A stretch of DNA of 64,000 nt from Stercorarius parasiticus. Lineage: Eukaryota; Chordata; Aves; Charadriiformes; Stercorariidae. Both the position numbers and the translations under genes were made by a program. The stretch's first letter is position 1; every line of letters begins with the position of its first letter. The stretch covers positions 62,001 through 126,000 of the forward strand of contig VWZL01000601.1 of the NCBI GenBank assembly GCA_013396915.1, written 5' to 3'. A model generated the notes under the pieces. That model was given only the letters and a program-made list of their open reading frames with translations. It had not been told where the DNA came from and did no database searches. Shown piece by piece: positions 10,701-23,949 of this stretch.

Positions 10701-12912
10701 GGTAATTAATGACATGCTATTTAATAAAATAATGAAACTCAAGCCATAAAGTTCTGGTGCACTTAACTAACTTGAGGAATGTTTTTCATTCACAAATTAT
10801 GTTTGGTAGAAAGAGGAAATTTCCTGATGAAACTGAAGCCGTGTCCCACTGTAAGCAATTCCATGTGCTGTGGTATATGCTGTACTTGCTTCATGTGCCT
10901 TTCCACTTATGACATGTGATTGATTTCTTTTGTAATAGGGCAGCAGCACTGACATTTACCTGAAGTTTAGTCCTTATTTAAAATACCCAAGTGGAAGATT
11001 TAAAATAGAGTTCTAGAAACTGGTCTGAAGTAACACGTATTAGGAGGGATTACAATAGGCGTCAATTATAATGGAGTGCGGACTCAGATCCATTCCTGCT
11101 ACCTGCCCACAGAACAGCTTTACACAAGGAGTTTAGTTGTCTAGCACATTGAATGAGTACTGCTTCACTGAATACAGCCTGGGGGGGAAGACTGACTTGT
11201 CAATTAGGTTAAGGGCTCAGTGGAGCTCCGTTAAAACTTATTGCAAGAAAAGAAAATCAGCCATATGCGTGCCAACTTCCCAGTATATGTAAATAAGAAG
11301 TCATCGGTATTTGGAAGAGCTTGTTCTGGATTCTGGTCTCTTACAATTGAGTCCTAAAGGAAATAGGTTGAGTGGTCTTTGATTCTGTCAGGAGGAAACA
11401 CGCTTAATTCTAGCATGTGGGTCCATGGCAGTTGGTGCTTGCATACAGGAAACCATACTCTGCATCTTATCTATTACTCTCTGTTGAGATTTAATTTGTG
11501 ACCCTAAAACATTGATATGCCTTTTTGTTCTGGGAAAACATGGTTTTCTGCCTACTGTCACTATGGTGGTACTGCTAACCTCTGGATTCTTGTGGATCAT
11601 GCTGACTTTCTAATATAATCTGTAATTTAACATACAGTGATATGTTTCTATAGAGCTTTATCCAAACATTTACTAAATGAAAGGAAAAGTATCTTACTGA
11701 CAATAGGATAGGTTCTTAATCCATTTTAAAAAGCTGCATTTCAGTTCTATAGAATTGTGTTGATTTCATAGCTCAAACACTTCAGGGTTATTACAGATTT
11801 TTTTCTTTTCTTTTCCTAGTGTGGAGATCATAATGAAAATCATTCATAAAACTTTTGGGGGACCTTCAGATAAAAGCACTACAGCCAGAAATATTCAAAA
11901 AGCTCAGCATCTGCAATTGGTTAAAGGGGTGCAATCCCTTTGTTGGATTGAATCATTTGTAGTGAGTGGCAAAACCCCACTGATTTCCAGGGCAAGGTGG
12001 TCTCATCCTGCATGTTCGGATGAGCTCGTGTTTAGGTTATAGAGCTCTTTGAAAAATTGTCTATTGGAATTGCAGCGGTTGCTGCTGAGAGCTGAGTACT
12101 TTTAGAAGGCTAGTCCCTACCCAGGTGCCTAAATGGGAATCTGATTTCTTTTGAAAACCCGGCTTCCCATAGGGAGTGCTCATCACTTCAAAACTTGGGC
12201 TCGTCTGAAATATTGATTTTGTATAAATACCACATGGACAATCTTTGGCTGTTATTATCAACAAAGCACCGCTGAAGTTAGTCCTTTTAAAATACCTATC
12301 AAGTAGAAAGAAGTGTAGAGTATATCATTTGATTTCGCTTTTTGCTTATCTTCACACAGTCCTCTCATTCTGTACAAAATAAGAGCTCAGGTCTTTGCTC
12401 CTTACTTTAGGAAACTGCTTAAACTGAAACAGAACTTTGTCTGAAACAGAACACCAGGATTAGGAACTGAAGTCATAGTGTCTGGGAGAATATTTCTTCC
12501 TATGAGGCAAACTCACATTAGGAAGACTCTTCCTTGCTTCCTGTGCCTGATTTCTGTAACACAAAGTCCAGTCATTAACTGTTTTTTTCTTCATATAAAG
12601 TCACCCTTTTGTGAGATGACAATTTTCTGAGAAACAAAAAATATATGATTTTTTTGTGAAGCCAAAAGGGTAACATCTCAATGGTGCAAGAGGTAAGTAA
12701 AAATGTGTCATCAAACTCTGTCGTTTGTGAATATGGCAAAGGGGTTAAGACTAGTTTACAGTTTCGAAGTGATAAATTCTGTTTACGTGAGTTCATCATC
12801 AACTTCACCTCTGATTTCTCTTCAAGAGAAACTGTGCAGTGAAGGGAGGTATCTAAGCCCTGTACTACACACAGCATCCACAGGGAACCCCGGCTTTTTC
12901 GCTCTCTCTCTA

Positions 12913-12934
12913 CCATAACGACTGGTCGTTATGG
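12913..12934. promoter_or_regulatory. 22-bp palindrome with a 2-base centre
   Basis: Two perfect 10-bp arms, CCATAACGAC and GTCGTTATGG, flank TG. Each arm keeps a CpG and contains TAACGAC, which is close to but not an exact MYB-type YAACNG site. Such symmetry suits a dimeric DNA-binding protein, but no binding partner can be named from sequence alone. The regulatory role is inference. Confidence 0.35.
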
Positions 12935-13175
12935 CACTCATGCCTCTTGTTTGCTTGTAGTGACTCTGGAAAGTCTTCCTCTAGCCTCCTCAGTGGGGCA
13001 TATCAAAAGAAAAAGGGGCCAGGAAAGGAGAAACCTCAGTTTCCACTAACACACAGTGTTTTTTATTGCCTGACTCTGGACAGATACACCGCTTATCATG
13101 GAGACTGCCTTAGACATCATTTGGAGGTAATTTGGGAAACTCTGGCATCCTCCACATTACACTGCACATTGAGGC

Positions 13176-13203
13176 ACAGGCACTGAGGTGCTACAGTGCC
13201 TGT
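13176..13203. repeat. Perfect 10-bp stem-loop
   Basis: ACAGGCACTG at 13176-13185 pairs exactly with CAGTGCCTGT at 13194-13203 across an 8-base loop. No T-rich run follows that would suggest an RNA polymerase III transcript, and no RNA family is recognised. Confidence 0.6.
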
Positions 13204-16200
13204 TCTCACAATACTGGGCACTTAAGCCTTAAATTGTTGCCAATTTATTTTAAATATATGGTGAGAAGAGGACCAAGAACGGTGACTACAGCATTAAAGC
13301 TTGGGAAGACTTCACTGAGACAAAACACATCAGTGGCAGAGCTCTCACAGAAACAGATACAATATAGAAAAAAACCATCATAAATATTTTCACCAGTATG
13401 GTGTGACAATTTTGAGGAAAAAAGAAGCATTAGCAGTCCAAAATATACAGAAAGAAAAACAGTGCAGCACTGCACATGAGGCAAATTGATCGAGGAAGGT
13501 GGAAGAGCCAGTTCTGCCAAATGTGCTGAGAAATCTTTCTTGTTAAATTGAATTTGGAGTATATCCCAGGTACAAAACAGTGTTAGCCAGAGTGCTCCAG
13601 ATGGATATCCTGAGCCAACAGCTAACTATATCAATGCTTTTCATTTGCTTTGGTACCAAAGAATGAAATGGCAGCAAAATGTCCAACATATGATTCCTTT
13701 TATTACTATTGATGCCATAAGTGACACTTTCCCTAGGCTATCAACACCTAGTAATTAGTATTCACCACCATCAGTACTGTTTCCACCTGTCAAATTGTGA
13801 GTCTCATCGATTAATTTGGTATTTCAGCAGTACAGTAATCTCTGCTACCTGATTCAACACATCCTCTTTTCTATAGCTCCTGCCCCATTCAGAAAAATTG
13901 AACTAGCGTGGAAATAACTAAAGTTTCTAATCACAGTAAAATTAAAATACTAATTTATAGAACCAGAACCACGTATGTTATAGTATATGTTATACTAATA
14001 TAAATTACTCAGTATGACAGAAAAAAATTACCGGGGAGAAATCCAAAATGAATAAAAGTTTGATGTGCAAACATGGAAGAAATTTTGTCTGTAGTAATGC
14101 ATGTTGCTGTAAAGACTCCTTGATTTTTCACAACTCTAGAACTTCTCTAAAAAGTCACAATGTCATTTCCCTTTCTATGATCCCAGGAGGCATAGCTAAC
14201 AGGTAATTGTTTTTGATAACTTTTTCTTTCCCACCCTAGAGCACTTTTGTGTATACACTGAATATATTTCACACTTCATTATTCAACAGCCGTTTATCTT
14301 ACCTATAATTAGTAGTTAAATAAGTGAAAAATACTGAACAGTTTTTTAAGAGGAACTTCTAAAAATACACACAAGCTGCTGTATTATTCTCAATCCCTAT
14401 TGGAAAAATTAAATAAGTAAAACTAAAACGTATTCTGAACAAGTAAAATCAAATCACGACTGACAACTTTTGTGTCTGTTCAAGCAGATGTAATTTTGAA
14501 ATTACTGACATGCGAAGTTTTCATCCACCTTGGAAAAAAAGTGGATGTGTACTGGAAATGCTGACAAACCCCTTTTGACAGTGTTGCCATCGGATGCTAA
14601 TATAATTAAGTCCCAGAATAAGGTACAGCATGTTAGTGATACAACCTGTCAGTAATTTTGCAATGATTTATGATCTGCAACTAACAAGAGAGCACCAACA
14701 GGACAAGCAATATTGCACACATTGTTAAGAGGAAACATTTTCTGCAAAACTTTTAAAGGGAAATGTTATCATTAGGTTTTCTAGATGAAATCTTTTCAAA
14801 GATATTTAGGTACCTACATGTACAAACAGGTGTCTGATATAATGCTAAAAGACTGTAGGCAACTTGATGCTGCTTTATTTAGTACAAGTATCTATGAATA
14901 TAAAAGAAACTCAAAAGTGACGCAGTATAGAAACAACACAGAATTGAAAAGCTTTTGTTTCCAGGTGAAATGAGTGTTGGTAACATCATTTCCACAAAAC
15001 CAGTAAGCAGTTTAATACAATTGCAAACTGTCCGCTTAGCTAAAACTAGCTGTCAGAGAACTCTATACAGTGTGGTCTACTAGGAGGCAGCAAACATGAT
15101 TTATGATATGTCAAGAAAAGATAGTAGTAATAACAAATAACTGAAATCAAGGGGGCTCTTAGGAAAGACAGCAATATTGTTTAAATACCTTATTATATTA
15201 CACTGTCTGCAAGACAACATACTAGAAAATAATGTAAAAATCACTTCAGGCAACCCTTAATATGCTGCTTGTTCCCTCCCCAACTCACCCCACCCTTCCT
15301 ACTGCAGTTTCTCTTCTCCCACTAAATTCTGAAACACATTCTCATCTGCCGATTTGGGTCCCATTTCACATTTCTAAATTGTATCTGTTTATGTGGTGTG
15401 CCTCTATACATATATATGTAGTTGTTCCTGGTTTTCAGAAAACCTTTGGTGACCTGAGACACTATTTAAATGAACGTGAGAAGGAAAAATGATGAAAATC
15501 TATTTTATTGAAAACATTTTCAGGATATACGTTGACCATTTCATTGTGAAAATTAGCCTGTGAAAACAGCTGGCTCATGAGCTGGTACTTGAAAGAAGAG
15601 ATGACAGTCAACTAGCCAGCACCAGACCAGCTGTACAGCTGAGCAGATATGACACATTTCGAGGAAGACTTCCTAAAAACATCCCAAATATGTCATATCA
15701 CTTAACATGGTACAAGGAGCAAATAGTGATGTAGGTTCCACTGATAGCTTCCACTGTGACTGATGGTATTTGTACAATGAAAAGAGGCTTTTTACAACAA
15801 ATAAGGTGCTTTTTTTTTTCTGGTTGTTTTTGTGTGGGTTTTATTTTTAATAGAAAAATGAAAGTATATCTTTTCTCTGCTCATTGCAAAGTGCAACATA
15901 TCAAATCTTGATACCTTTTGGATCAGCCACAGAATACAATTTCTTTTAGAACAGAACATTCTACAGTTCAGGGGCTTCTTGGTGTGGATCCAGACGAAGC
16001 AGATAGATTAAACTTTGCTCTAGATTTCCACTTCAGCTGCTTTTGTTTGGCACGGTTATAAATAGTTACCTGAGCTCAATCTGGGCTTTTTATCAAAATA
16101 GACCAGCTGTGATTTTGGTGACATAATTCTCTCATGTGCCACTTCATGTAAAACTTTTTGCCCACTGGACACCCTAGGTCAGATGACCATTTTTAATACC

Positions 16201-16636
16201 AAAGGAAGCCACAGTAAGTTAGTATTTCTTGATTCAGTATATCTTTGCTATCAATCTATTTTTTGTGTCAAGAAACTGAATCAATGGATGCACAGCAATT
16301 TAATTGTTCTGGTAAATATTTTTCAGTTCAGTTCCAAGACAGGCACCGCTGTTTACTGCATTGCTTCTCTTCTCTTTTCTCTTTTAAATCTTTCCGCTCT
16401 TATATTGCATTAATTCCAATAGCCCATTCACATTTCTGATCAAACAGTGCTCATTTTTGCTCTTCCAATTACTTGAGAATAAGTAAAGCACAGGGGAGTG
16501 GAGATAATCTCTTATATTTAATAAGTTTTAAATTACCTTTCTTCTTTTGCCTCTTATTGTTGCCATACCACATTCTGTAAGCACTGAAAACTGTTTATGT
16601 AATGTGCAAGTAGAAAATTCAGAGTAGTTACACTGC

Positions 16637-16693
16637 AATTACACTTTTTGTCCAAAAAGCAATTATATTACTGGGAATAAATAAAGTGTAATT
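16637..16693. repeat. 11-bp inverted repeat with 35-base spacer
   Basis: AATTACACTTT at 16637-16647 is the exact reverse complement of AAAGTGTAATT at 16683-16693. Both arms carry the AATTA core common to homeodomain sites. In AT-rich sequence such cores are frequent, so function is uncertain. Confidence 0.5.
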
Positions 16694-19600
16694 ATAGTCT
16701 TGGTAATGTAACCTGGATTCTAATAGTTATTTTAAAAATTAAAATATCAAATAGAAAATAAAATCTGTCATATAAACATCATTCCAATTCTGTCAATTGG
16801 AGTTACTTACAAAAAAAAAACCACCAGCCCTTCCACGATGTAACTACACTGCACCTTATATAAAACTACCATGTAAATGAAATGAATGTATTAAATTTAA
16901 TTTAATGGCATTACACTTCAATGAGTGTTATAAAAAAAACCTCATTCTTCCAAGGTCAGGAATTTCCCCTCTGAAGGGCAGCCTCCACCTTGGCAGCTTC
17001 CAGCCTGCAAGGGAAAGTGTTTTAGACGTTTTTGGTCAGTTGCTGAGTGGAGCGAAGATCACGCTTCCACGGGAGTTCAACAAACAAAACAATGGAGCTG
17101 GAGTAAGAGCAGTAAGGCTATTCCCACCTCTGCCATTGACGTTGTATGAAATTCTTATCTCTTTTGGCCTCAGAATTGCAATTGTGTCCTAATTTTATTC
17201 TCTCGTCTCCACAACCTATCAGCATTCCCTGCTGCAAATTTAAAGAACAGTTTGAACTGTCAAACATTAGTTTATTTAAAAGCTGCACTTCTAAGAGCTT
17301 TGAAGGTTTTGCCCACTTTGTAATTGAAATGCACCTCTCTTTAGATATATATAGTTGAATTATTTAGTCATGGTTTTGAGTAATGGCCAGACAACTATTA
17401 ATTTCCTCTAGTATCTATTGGCATCCATTTAAACATTCCGTACTCATTTGATACAAATGTAGATGTCAGAAATCTGGTGTTTCTTTAAGGTTTCCACAGT
17501 GATACAGTGGTGATTAAGTTCACAACTGTGATACAGGGTTAGCTGAGCTCCAGCTGTCTAGCAGAGGAGCGAAACGGCATCATCACAGAGTACCGTCAAA
17601 TGGGTACATTCTCTTCAGTGTGTAAAGTGCTCATGATTTCAGTGACTGTCTCAGCACTTTTCACTGCATTTTCTTGCCTTTTATAGCACCTCAACTGAAA
17701 GATAAGAAGAAAAGGGATTTTGCTAAGGTGGTTAAATGATTTTCAGTAGCAATGAGGTCTGAACTAAGAACAGATCTGGTTGTGTCCCTGTTAAAAAAAG
17801 TTCTTTCACTGTATTTGACAGAACCTGAACCAGACCCCGTTCTGGTGGCTATCGTGTTATCACAGGATGAGATGCATAGATAAAATCCATCTCCAGTTGT
17901 TTTCAGAGAGGCATAACCAGATAGCAACACAAAACCTTCATAATTGAGATAAAATAAGTAGTCCATACGATATAAATGTAGACATGAATGAAATACTCTG
18001 TAAGGATGAAAAATTAGACGCCAGCAATAAGACAAAACTCCTGAAAAACTTGTCACAGTTACTCTTGTAGGAATTGTGACATACCCCATGGATTTACGGA
18101 TTATTCTGTCATACTTGTAATTCTGATTTACATATGACTGCTTAGATAACTTCTGTTCATATCAATAGATACTCTATTTAGATACCACCCTGAATTGCAT
18201 AGTAAAAAGCTCTCCAGGTTAAAAGTGATGTTGTGAGGCATAATGATGTTATGCAAGATCCATTTTTCAGGGAGAGATTTATTCCTGTTACCTGTTCTTC
18301 ATTCACTTAATTGAAATTGCTTGCCATAAACATTTATAACATAAGCCCTGAAGGCAAGAGATCTGACTAATGACAACTTCTATCAGTTGCTATAGGCTGC
18401 AAATGAATAATGTAGTAAACATATAGCCAATGGCGAGGATTTGTCACTAAGGCTTTGCAAACAGGACTGTTTCGCTTCACAAAAATGTATTAGGGGAGAA
18501 GTAACATTTTCTGGTTACCATCATGAGACCTCATGAACACATGCTATCATACAGATTATAAACACCATCTAGGAGTACCTGAGCCATGTCAATCCTTTTT
18601 TCTTGAGCTCTGGCCTATTAGTAAAGAATGCTCTTTTTTCACCTGTGACACCTATGTAGATGCTACATGTAACATGCATTTGAGATGGTCAGAATAAGAG
18701 ACAAGAAATGGGATCTAAGGATGCTCCATTTAAGAGATGTATCCTTCGCCACATGGCTGCTGAAATCAGTACTTAAGGCTTTTGTTGAATTACATATTAT
18801 GTCTATAATAGCCTGCAGGTTGTGGCAACAGCAAGTGCTTGAAGATACCCTAGCTATGAATATGTATGGAATGATTAAAAAAAATTAATATAACGGCAGT
18901 ATTTCTTAATACATTCAGTTTTGTCTTTTAAGTATTTGTCTTTAAGCAATTTAGTACATCTCATTGACAAATTTGCCCAGGTTTTTTTTTGTTTTATTAT
19001 ACTATTTTTATTAGCTATTGTACTGTGTTCATAAACTCTACTCCTAGACAGAAGGAGACATAGTAAAAATGTCATATTCAATTGAAATATCACACTGTGG
19101 TGTAGCCACAACTATAAACGAAAGCATATCCAAAACGTTGCATGTTTGAAAAGGTCAAGGTAGCAAAGGAACAGGATTTTATATTGGTGGACCTAATATA
19201 GCAATGACTGTCAAAACAAGAATTTAATAAAAGAAAAAGTTTCGGAATGAGCTCTATTAACTGAGTAAAGGTATAGATATTTCAGTTGTTATGTTCAATA
19301 GCATATAATGTTATGCTGGTCTCTTCTTAGCTGATTGCTTTCCTAGTTGGTTTGTGAAAAAAAGGAAAAGAGACAAGCCGTTCCATATGTTTTTCCATAA
19401 AGATCCCTTTCCTGCAGTAAGACTAAATCACTACTTTTCTCTTCTAGTTCAGAGAGTTTTTGACATCTTTTTGCAATCAGGTAGGAAATGTGGTGAGACC
19501 ATAGCCAGAAAAATCTATGAGTACAAAAAGAGCTATTCCAGTAACCCATTTTCAAATGAAGACTAGAATTCAAGGACATGTCTCAGCTTAACATCAGTTT

Positions 19601-19738
19601 ATAAAAACACCTTTGATCAGAATTTTTTTTTTTTCATATTTCTGGGAAACGCTATGTTTTCTATTTTCCTAGAAAAATCACTGTGCTTTACATAAACCTA
19701 GTTGGATTTCTTGTGTTACAGAAATGTCTGTTGTTGTT

Positions 19739-19853
19739 TAGGTTTTTTTTTTGTCTTAGCCTGTCTCTTAGTTGCTGTTGTTGGTTTGCTTTTTCCCTCT
19801 TTTTTGTTTGTTTTTTGGGGGGAGGGGTTTTTGGGTTTTTTTGAGATTTCTCC
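19739..19853 (+). repeat. T/G-rich low-complexity tract
   Basis: This is a run of T-tracts separated by G runs, including a six-G run, a four-G run and a three-G run close together at 19817-19835. It is one of several such tracts in the window, nearly all with T and G on the plus strand. Confidence 0.75.
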
Positions 19854-21700
19854 TTTCTAATTGTGTACTTCGAAATATGTAGGTCTTTGGTAGCATTTTT
19901 TGAGATAAAACTAATTTTGACTTAAAACTTGCTGAATGAAGATGAGGTTTAACTTATCTGAAAATTTTTAAATTCTTTTGCATAGTTACTCTGATACTAG
20001 GAGTGAAATTTAAGGAAGTTAATATTAAGATAATTTTGTTAAGAAGTATGCACCTCAGTTCATTTTAGTCCTCAGATACTTCAATTTTTAAACAGACTGA
20101 TAATAATCATCTATATTAAAGAATGTATAGTTGCTGAACAACAAATATATGTGACATCTCTTCAGAATTTTTCATTATGTTTCACATTATAAAGTTTATC
20201 TGCAAGGCTTTGAAAATAAACAGTATGGCATGACTTCTGTCCCATTTCTTTTTCTCTTCCTCCCCCTAAAAAAAAAAGCAAACCATATATAGCTATTTCT
20301 AAGCTATTATTGTGTTAAGAAATGAAGTTGTGCTTTAATGTACATGGAAAGTAAAACATTGAATAAAAATTAAAGGGAAGGAAAATTAAAACTAAATGAA
20401 AGAAAACTGGAATAGAATGGAAGAAATGCTGATCCTTGAGTTATGAAACAACTTACAGTTCATTCCAGAAACTGTAGAAGACCTTCTTCAAGCATGGACA
20501 TTAATGCTTCAGGCCTCTGGATTTACACCACTTTGGATAGTAGTAACTCAAACTAATCCAGCCGGTCTGGTTCAAAAATGTTGTATTATGACTGGACTGG
20601 CCTTTAGTGAAACTGAAAAATGGACATTAACATGGGATAGGAAAAAGTTAAATGAACTATCTTATCTACAGATGCAGTGAAGCATTGAAATGTAATCTGT
20701 ACATTTCATTTTGAATAGATAGGCTTATCTCGGTCTAACATGTAAATTCAATTGGTGCCTGGCAGATTCTCGGTGCTCTTTTGTTCCACATCACTGTGTC
20801 AAACCCAGACAAAATAATATTTTAGTGTTAGCTTGCATTAACAGAAACAAAAGAGAAAAATTAAAATCTTTATAATAAAAATTCATAGCAAAAATTCTCT
20901 TCAGCTGTTTGAAAGCAGTTATTTTTACAAGACTGGTGTTAGCCTTCATTTTCCTTCAGTCACATGAATATGGGTAGGGCTCATCTTAAGAGATTATGAA
21001 ATGAGAAGATGAAATCCAGACTTTCAAAGCTCAAGTGATCAGCTGTTGAAGTACAACTTTAAGTATGTTCCATTATGCACAAATTAAAGGTATTTCATAT
21101 CTAGGTTTCTTTATCTTCATTTATTTTAGAAAATATGTCTTCTGAGTTTTCATTGCTCATATAAGTTTCAGTATATCTGGGCTATTTTAGGTTTGTGAAT
21201 GTTTCCCTTTAAATGCTAGTGAAAAATGGCAAAATATACAAATTTGGTTCAATCGAATGGGTCTTTGAAAGTCTGAGAACGACCAAGAGAATGATGAGCT
21301 TTCTCTTCTTCAGGCTAAGCAAACACAGATCTCTAAAGCTGTTCAAATTGTTTATTACTGATTGATGTCGAGTCAGTTTACATGACTGTAATAAAGTAAG
21401 AAATTATTTTAGAGCAGTTACTTCTTTAATACATATATTTAAAATATATTTCTATATAACCCAGGCTCCTGACACAAGAGGGAATGTTTGGAGCAAGGAA
21501 GACTTATATGTGGTGGAGGTGGACCAGGTTAAGGAACACTTAAACTAAACATACCTAGGTGGGGGCCTGATAGGTTGCACCCATGAGTTCTGCAGGACCT
21601 GACCGTCATTGCGAGACCGGTCTCAAGTATCTTTGTAAGGTCTCGGTGACTGGGATAGGTTCCTGAAGGTTGGAAGTGAGTAAGTATCACTCCGATCTTC

Positions 21701-21961
21701 ATGAATGCCAAGAAGGAAGATCTGGGCAACTACAGGCCAGCCAGCCTCACCTCAGTCCCTGGGCACATGAAGGACAAAAAGGTGATGGGGAGTAGTCAGC
21801 ATGGATTTACAAAGGGAAATGTTTACATTGCCTTCTACAATGAGGTGACTAGGTTGGTGAATGAAGGGAGAGCAGTAGATGTTGTCTACCTTAACTTTAG
21901 TAAAGTCTTTGATGCTGACTCCCATAACATCATCGTAGACAAGCTGATAAAGTGCTATTAG
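21701..21961 (+). pseudogene. CR1 ORF2 reverse transcriptase pseudogene, RT core
   Basis: This 86-codon frame covers conserved RT blocks: the NYRPASLTSVPG segment (RT block 2-like), SSQHGFTKG, and VDVVYLNFSKVFDADSHNII. In the last, the usual YLDFSKAFD has lost its first catalytic Asp (LDF to LNF). The block that should carry the FADD box lies downstream near 22155-22185 in another frame, where the sequence encodes SKFTEGTSLGG, so the catalytic aspartates are gone. The family normally has about 30 extra residues between SVPG and HMKDKK; here they are missing, indicating an internal deletion. It is a dead copy. Confidence 0.82.
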
Positions 21962-22284
21962 AAAAGAGGACAGTGAGGTGGATTGAAAACTGCCTAAATG
22001 ACCAGGTCCCAAAGGTTGTGATGAGTAGCACAAAGTCAAGTTGGAGGCAAGATACTAGCGTTGTTCCCCAGGGGTCAATACTGGGGCCACTGTTCAACAT
22101 CCTTATTAACCATCTGGTCACTGGGTAACGTCTGGTCACTTGCTCCCTCTGCAGCAAGTTCACAGAGGGTACAAGTCTGGGAGGAGGGACTGATATACCA
22201 GATAGTTGTGCTGCCGTTCAGACGGACCTTGACTAGGCTAGAAAACTGGACAGGGAAGAACCTCATGAATTTCAACAAAGGACA

Positions 22285-22614
22285 ATGTGCAAAGTCCTGC
22301 ACCTGGGGACAAATAACATCAGGCACCAGTACAACATGGTGCCTGACCAGCTGGAAAGCAGCTTTGCCAAAATGGACCCTGGGGTCTTGGTGGGCAGCAA
22401 GCTGACCAGCAATGCACCCTCACTGCAAAAAAGACCAACAGTATATCCTGGGCATACTTGGCAGAATGCTGCTAGCAAGTTGAGGGAGGTGATCCTTCCC
22501 CTCTGCTCAGCACTTGTGAGGCTGCATTTGGAATTCTGTGTTCAGTTCTGGGCTCCCCAGCACAAGAAAGATACGGACTTACGGAATGAGTCCAGCGTAA
22601 GATCACAAAGATGA
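22285..22614 (+). pseudogene. CR1 ORF2 C-terminal pseudogene
   Basis: A 109-codon frame with the C-terminal blocks of CR1 ORF2: CKVLHLGTNNIRHQYNMV, DPGVLVGSKLTSNAP, and [19 protein letters not shown] (family: [19 protein letters not shown]). It is the thumb and C-terminal region of the reverse transcriptase polyprotein. The frame differs from the upstream RT core at 21701-21961, so at least one frameshift separates them. No product is expected. Confidence 0.82.
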
Positions 22615-22722
22615 TGGGAAGGGAAAGTAGAAAATTGAGCCAGACTCTTCTCAGCAGTGCCCGCTGACAGGACAGGAGGGAATGAGAACCAAGTAAACAC
22701 ACAAAATTAAATCTGAACACAA

Positions 22723-23949
22723 TTGTTTAAGCTTGGTTTGTTACTGTTAAATGCTTTTTATGATTGAATGACAACTTTCTTCCTGTAGCACTTTTTTCCT
22801 CATATTTATTCAGTTTTTATTTTATTTCGATCTTTTTAAAATTATGGGTATTTTGCCCTCATTTCATTTCACAGTTCCTAACATCATGGGAAGAAGCGGC
22901 TTGTATATTGCTTCATATGCATTTTCTTCATTTAGAATTGCAAATACAAATTCCCAGCCTCGCACAATATGTGGCTGCTACAGTCATGCGTTTCTTGATA
23001 ATATTTCATGGAACACATTTGCTGTTGCCTACTGCTTGTTTCTTTTTTATGTCTGTTCATCTCTCATTCATTGGAACCTGAATCACCTTGAAAATGTTGT
23101 GTTATTTTTTCTTATACCCAGCATGGCATGTGTCTTCTTGTCTCTATCATATTCAACTATGTCTATTTTTACAAAATACTTTATTTGTTAGCTTATTTAA
23201 AGATTTTGGTTGTTAGCCAATGAATTTTAGCCCATGAAAGCAGCATAGAAACTATGAAACCTAAAGAATTGCATCGGTTTATATTTGCTTTGTCGCTGCA
23301 ATTCTTACAGAGCAGATCAAGGTCTTAAATTTATGTCCTCCATATTAGGAGTCCTCAACAGCTCTTCTCGGTTATTTTTACCTTCTGATAATCTAACATA
23401 TCCCTCTTTCTACACAGAAGTAGTGAGAATGTCTGTATCCTTAATTACATATAGCTTAGAGGTCAAAAAGGCAAGGTTGTAAAAATAACTTTGAGAAAAA
23501 AGACTTGCTTCCTTAGTAGCACCTGATCATTACACCTATTATTTTTCTCTAGTCCTTCTATTGCTTGTCTTTGTCATTAACTGAGATAGCCATTTTTTCC
23601 ACATTTTTAGTCTGTTGTGTTTATTATTAGCAGCCCCTAAAATTAAGCAGTCTTTGTCAATGCCTTTCAAAAGAGGCATAAAGTTGAGGCATCCGGGTTC
23701 TATAATGATAAGGTCAATAGAAGCAGCTAGGTAGAAAACAAAATTTAAATGACTGATTTAATTCATGAGAAAAGCTTGGAGGATAATGCCTTTCTATTAT
23801 TAAACCCAGATAATTGTTAGCAAATAATACGTTAGCAGAATTGTTATTAGCTTGCAATCTTTTCCAGTCTATAAAAGGAAATAAATCAGGGATATTGCTA
23901 AGAATAATAAGCATACTCTTTTAATGAAATTTATCAGAAGTTCCTAGGA
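22723..23949. other. Gene-free stretch between two CR1 copies
   Basis: AT-rich sequence with two overlapping open frames of 105 and 115 codons (22764-23081 and 22844-23191), rich in Phe, Leu and Ser. Their composition is what T-rich non-coding DNA gives, and no conserved motif is visible. No known repeat was recognised. Confidence 0.6.

Larger units (their letters stand above)
4122..21464. other. 17-kb gene desert, repeat-poor
   Basis: I could not support any exon, RNA gene or recognisable transposon in this long stretch. Open frames rarely exceed 100 codons and resemble nothing known. The longest are on the minus strand: 147 codons at 8299-8742 and 132 codons at 17691-18089. Structures present are a local duplication at 5201-5270, a long imperfect hairpin at 7663-7745, a 22-bp palindrome at 12913-12934, a 10-bp-stem hairpin at 13176-13203, an 11-bp inverted repeat at 16637-16693 and a T/G-rich tract at 19739-19853. 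The sequence at about 8200-8460 is somewhat richer in GC than its flanks but was not identified. Absence of repeats could mean conserved non-coding DNA; that needs alignment to other birds. Confidence 0.65.
21465..22722 (+). mobile_element. CR1 LINE fragment, reverse transcriptase region
   Basis: A 1.26-kb CR1 segment that is truncated at the 5' end and lacks the 3' tail. It runs from before the RT domain, through the RT palm, to the ORF2 C-terminus. Near 22620 it jumps to the block TTCTCAGCAGTGCCCGCTGA, where the family normally has a few hundred more bases, so there is an internal deletion. It ends around TTAAATCTGAACAC at 22722. Several frameshifts and stops break the frame. The next CR1 piece at 23.95 kb overlaps this one in family coordinates, so it is a different insertion. 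Confidence 0.9.

Noticed and set aside
11800..12042. Polypyrimidine tract plus CTAG followed by a 73-codon frame, a possible exon
   Set aside because: The acceptor-like sequence is common by chance, the peptide matches nothing known, and no donor site in frame was convincing.
22764..23191. Overlapping 105- and 115-codon frames that could be a membrane protein
   Set aside because: Phe/Ser/Leu-rich translation of T-rich DNA in two frames at once, without motifs.
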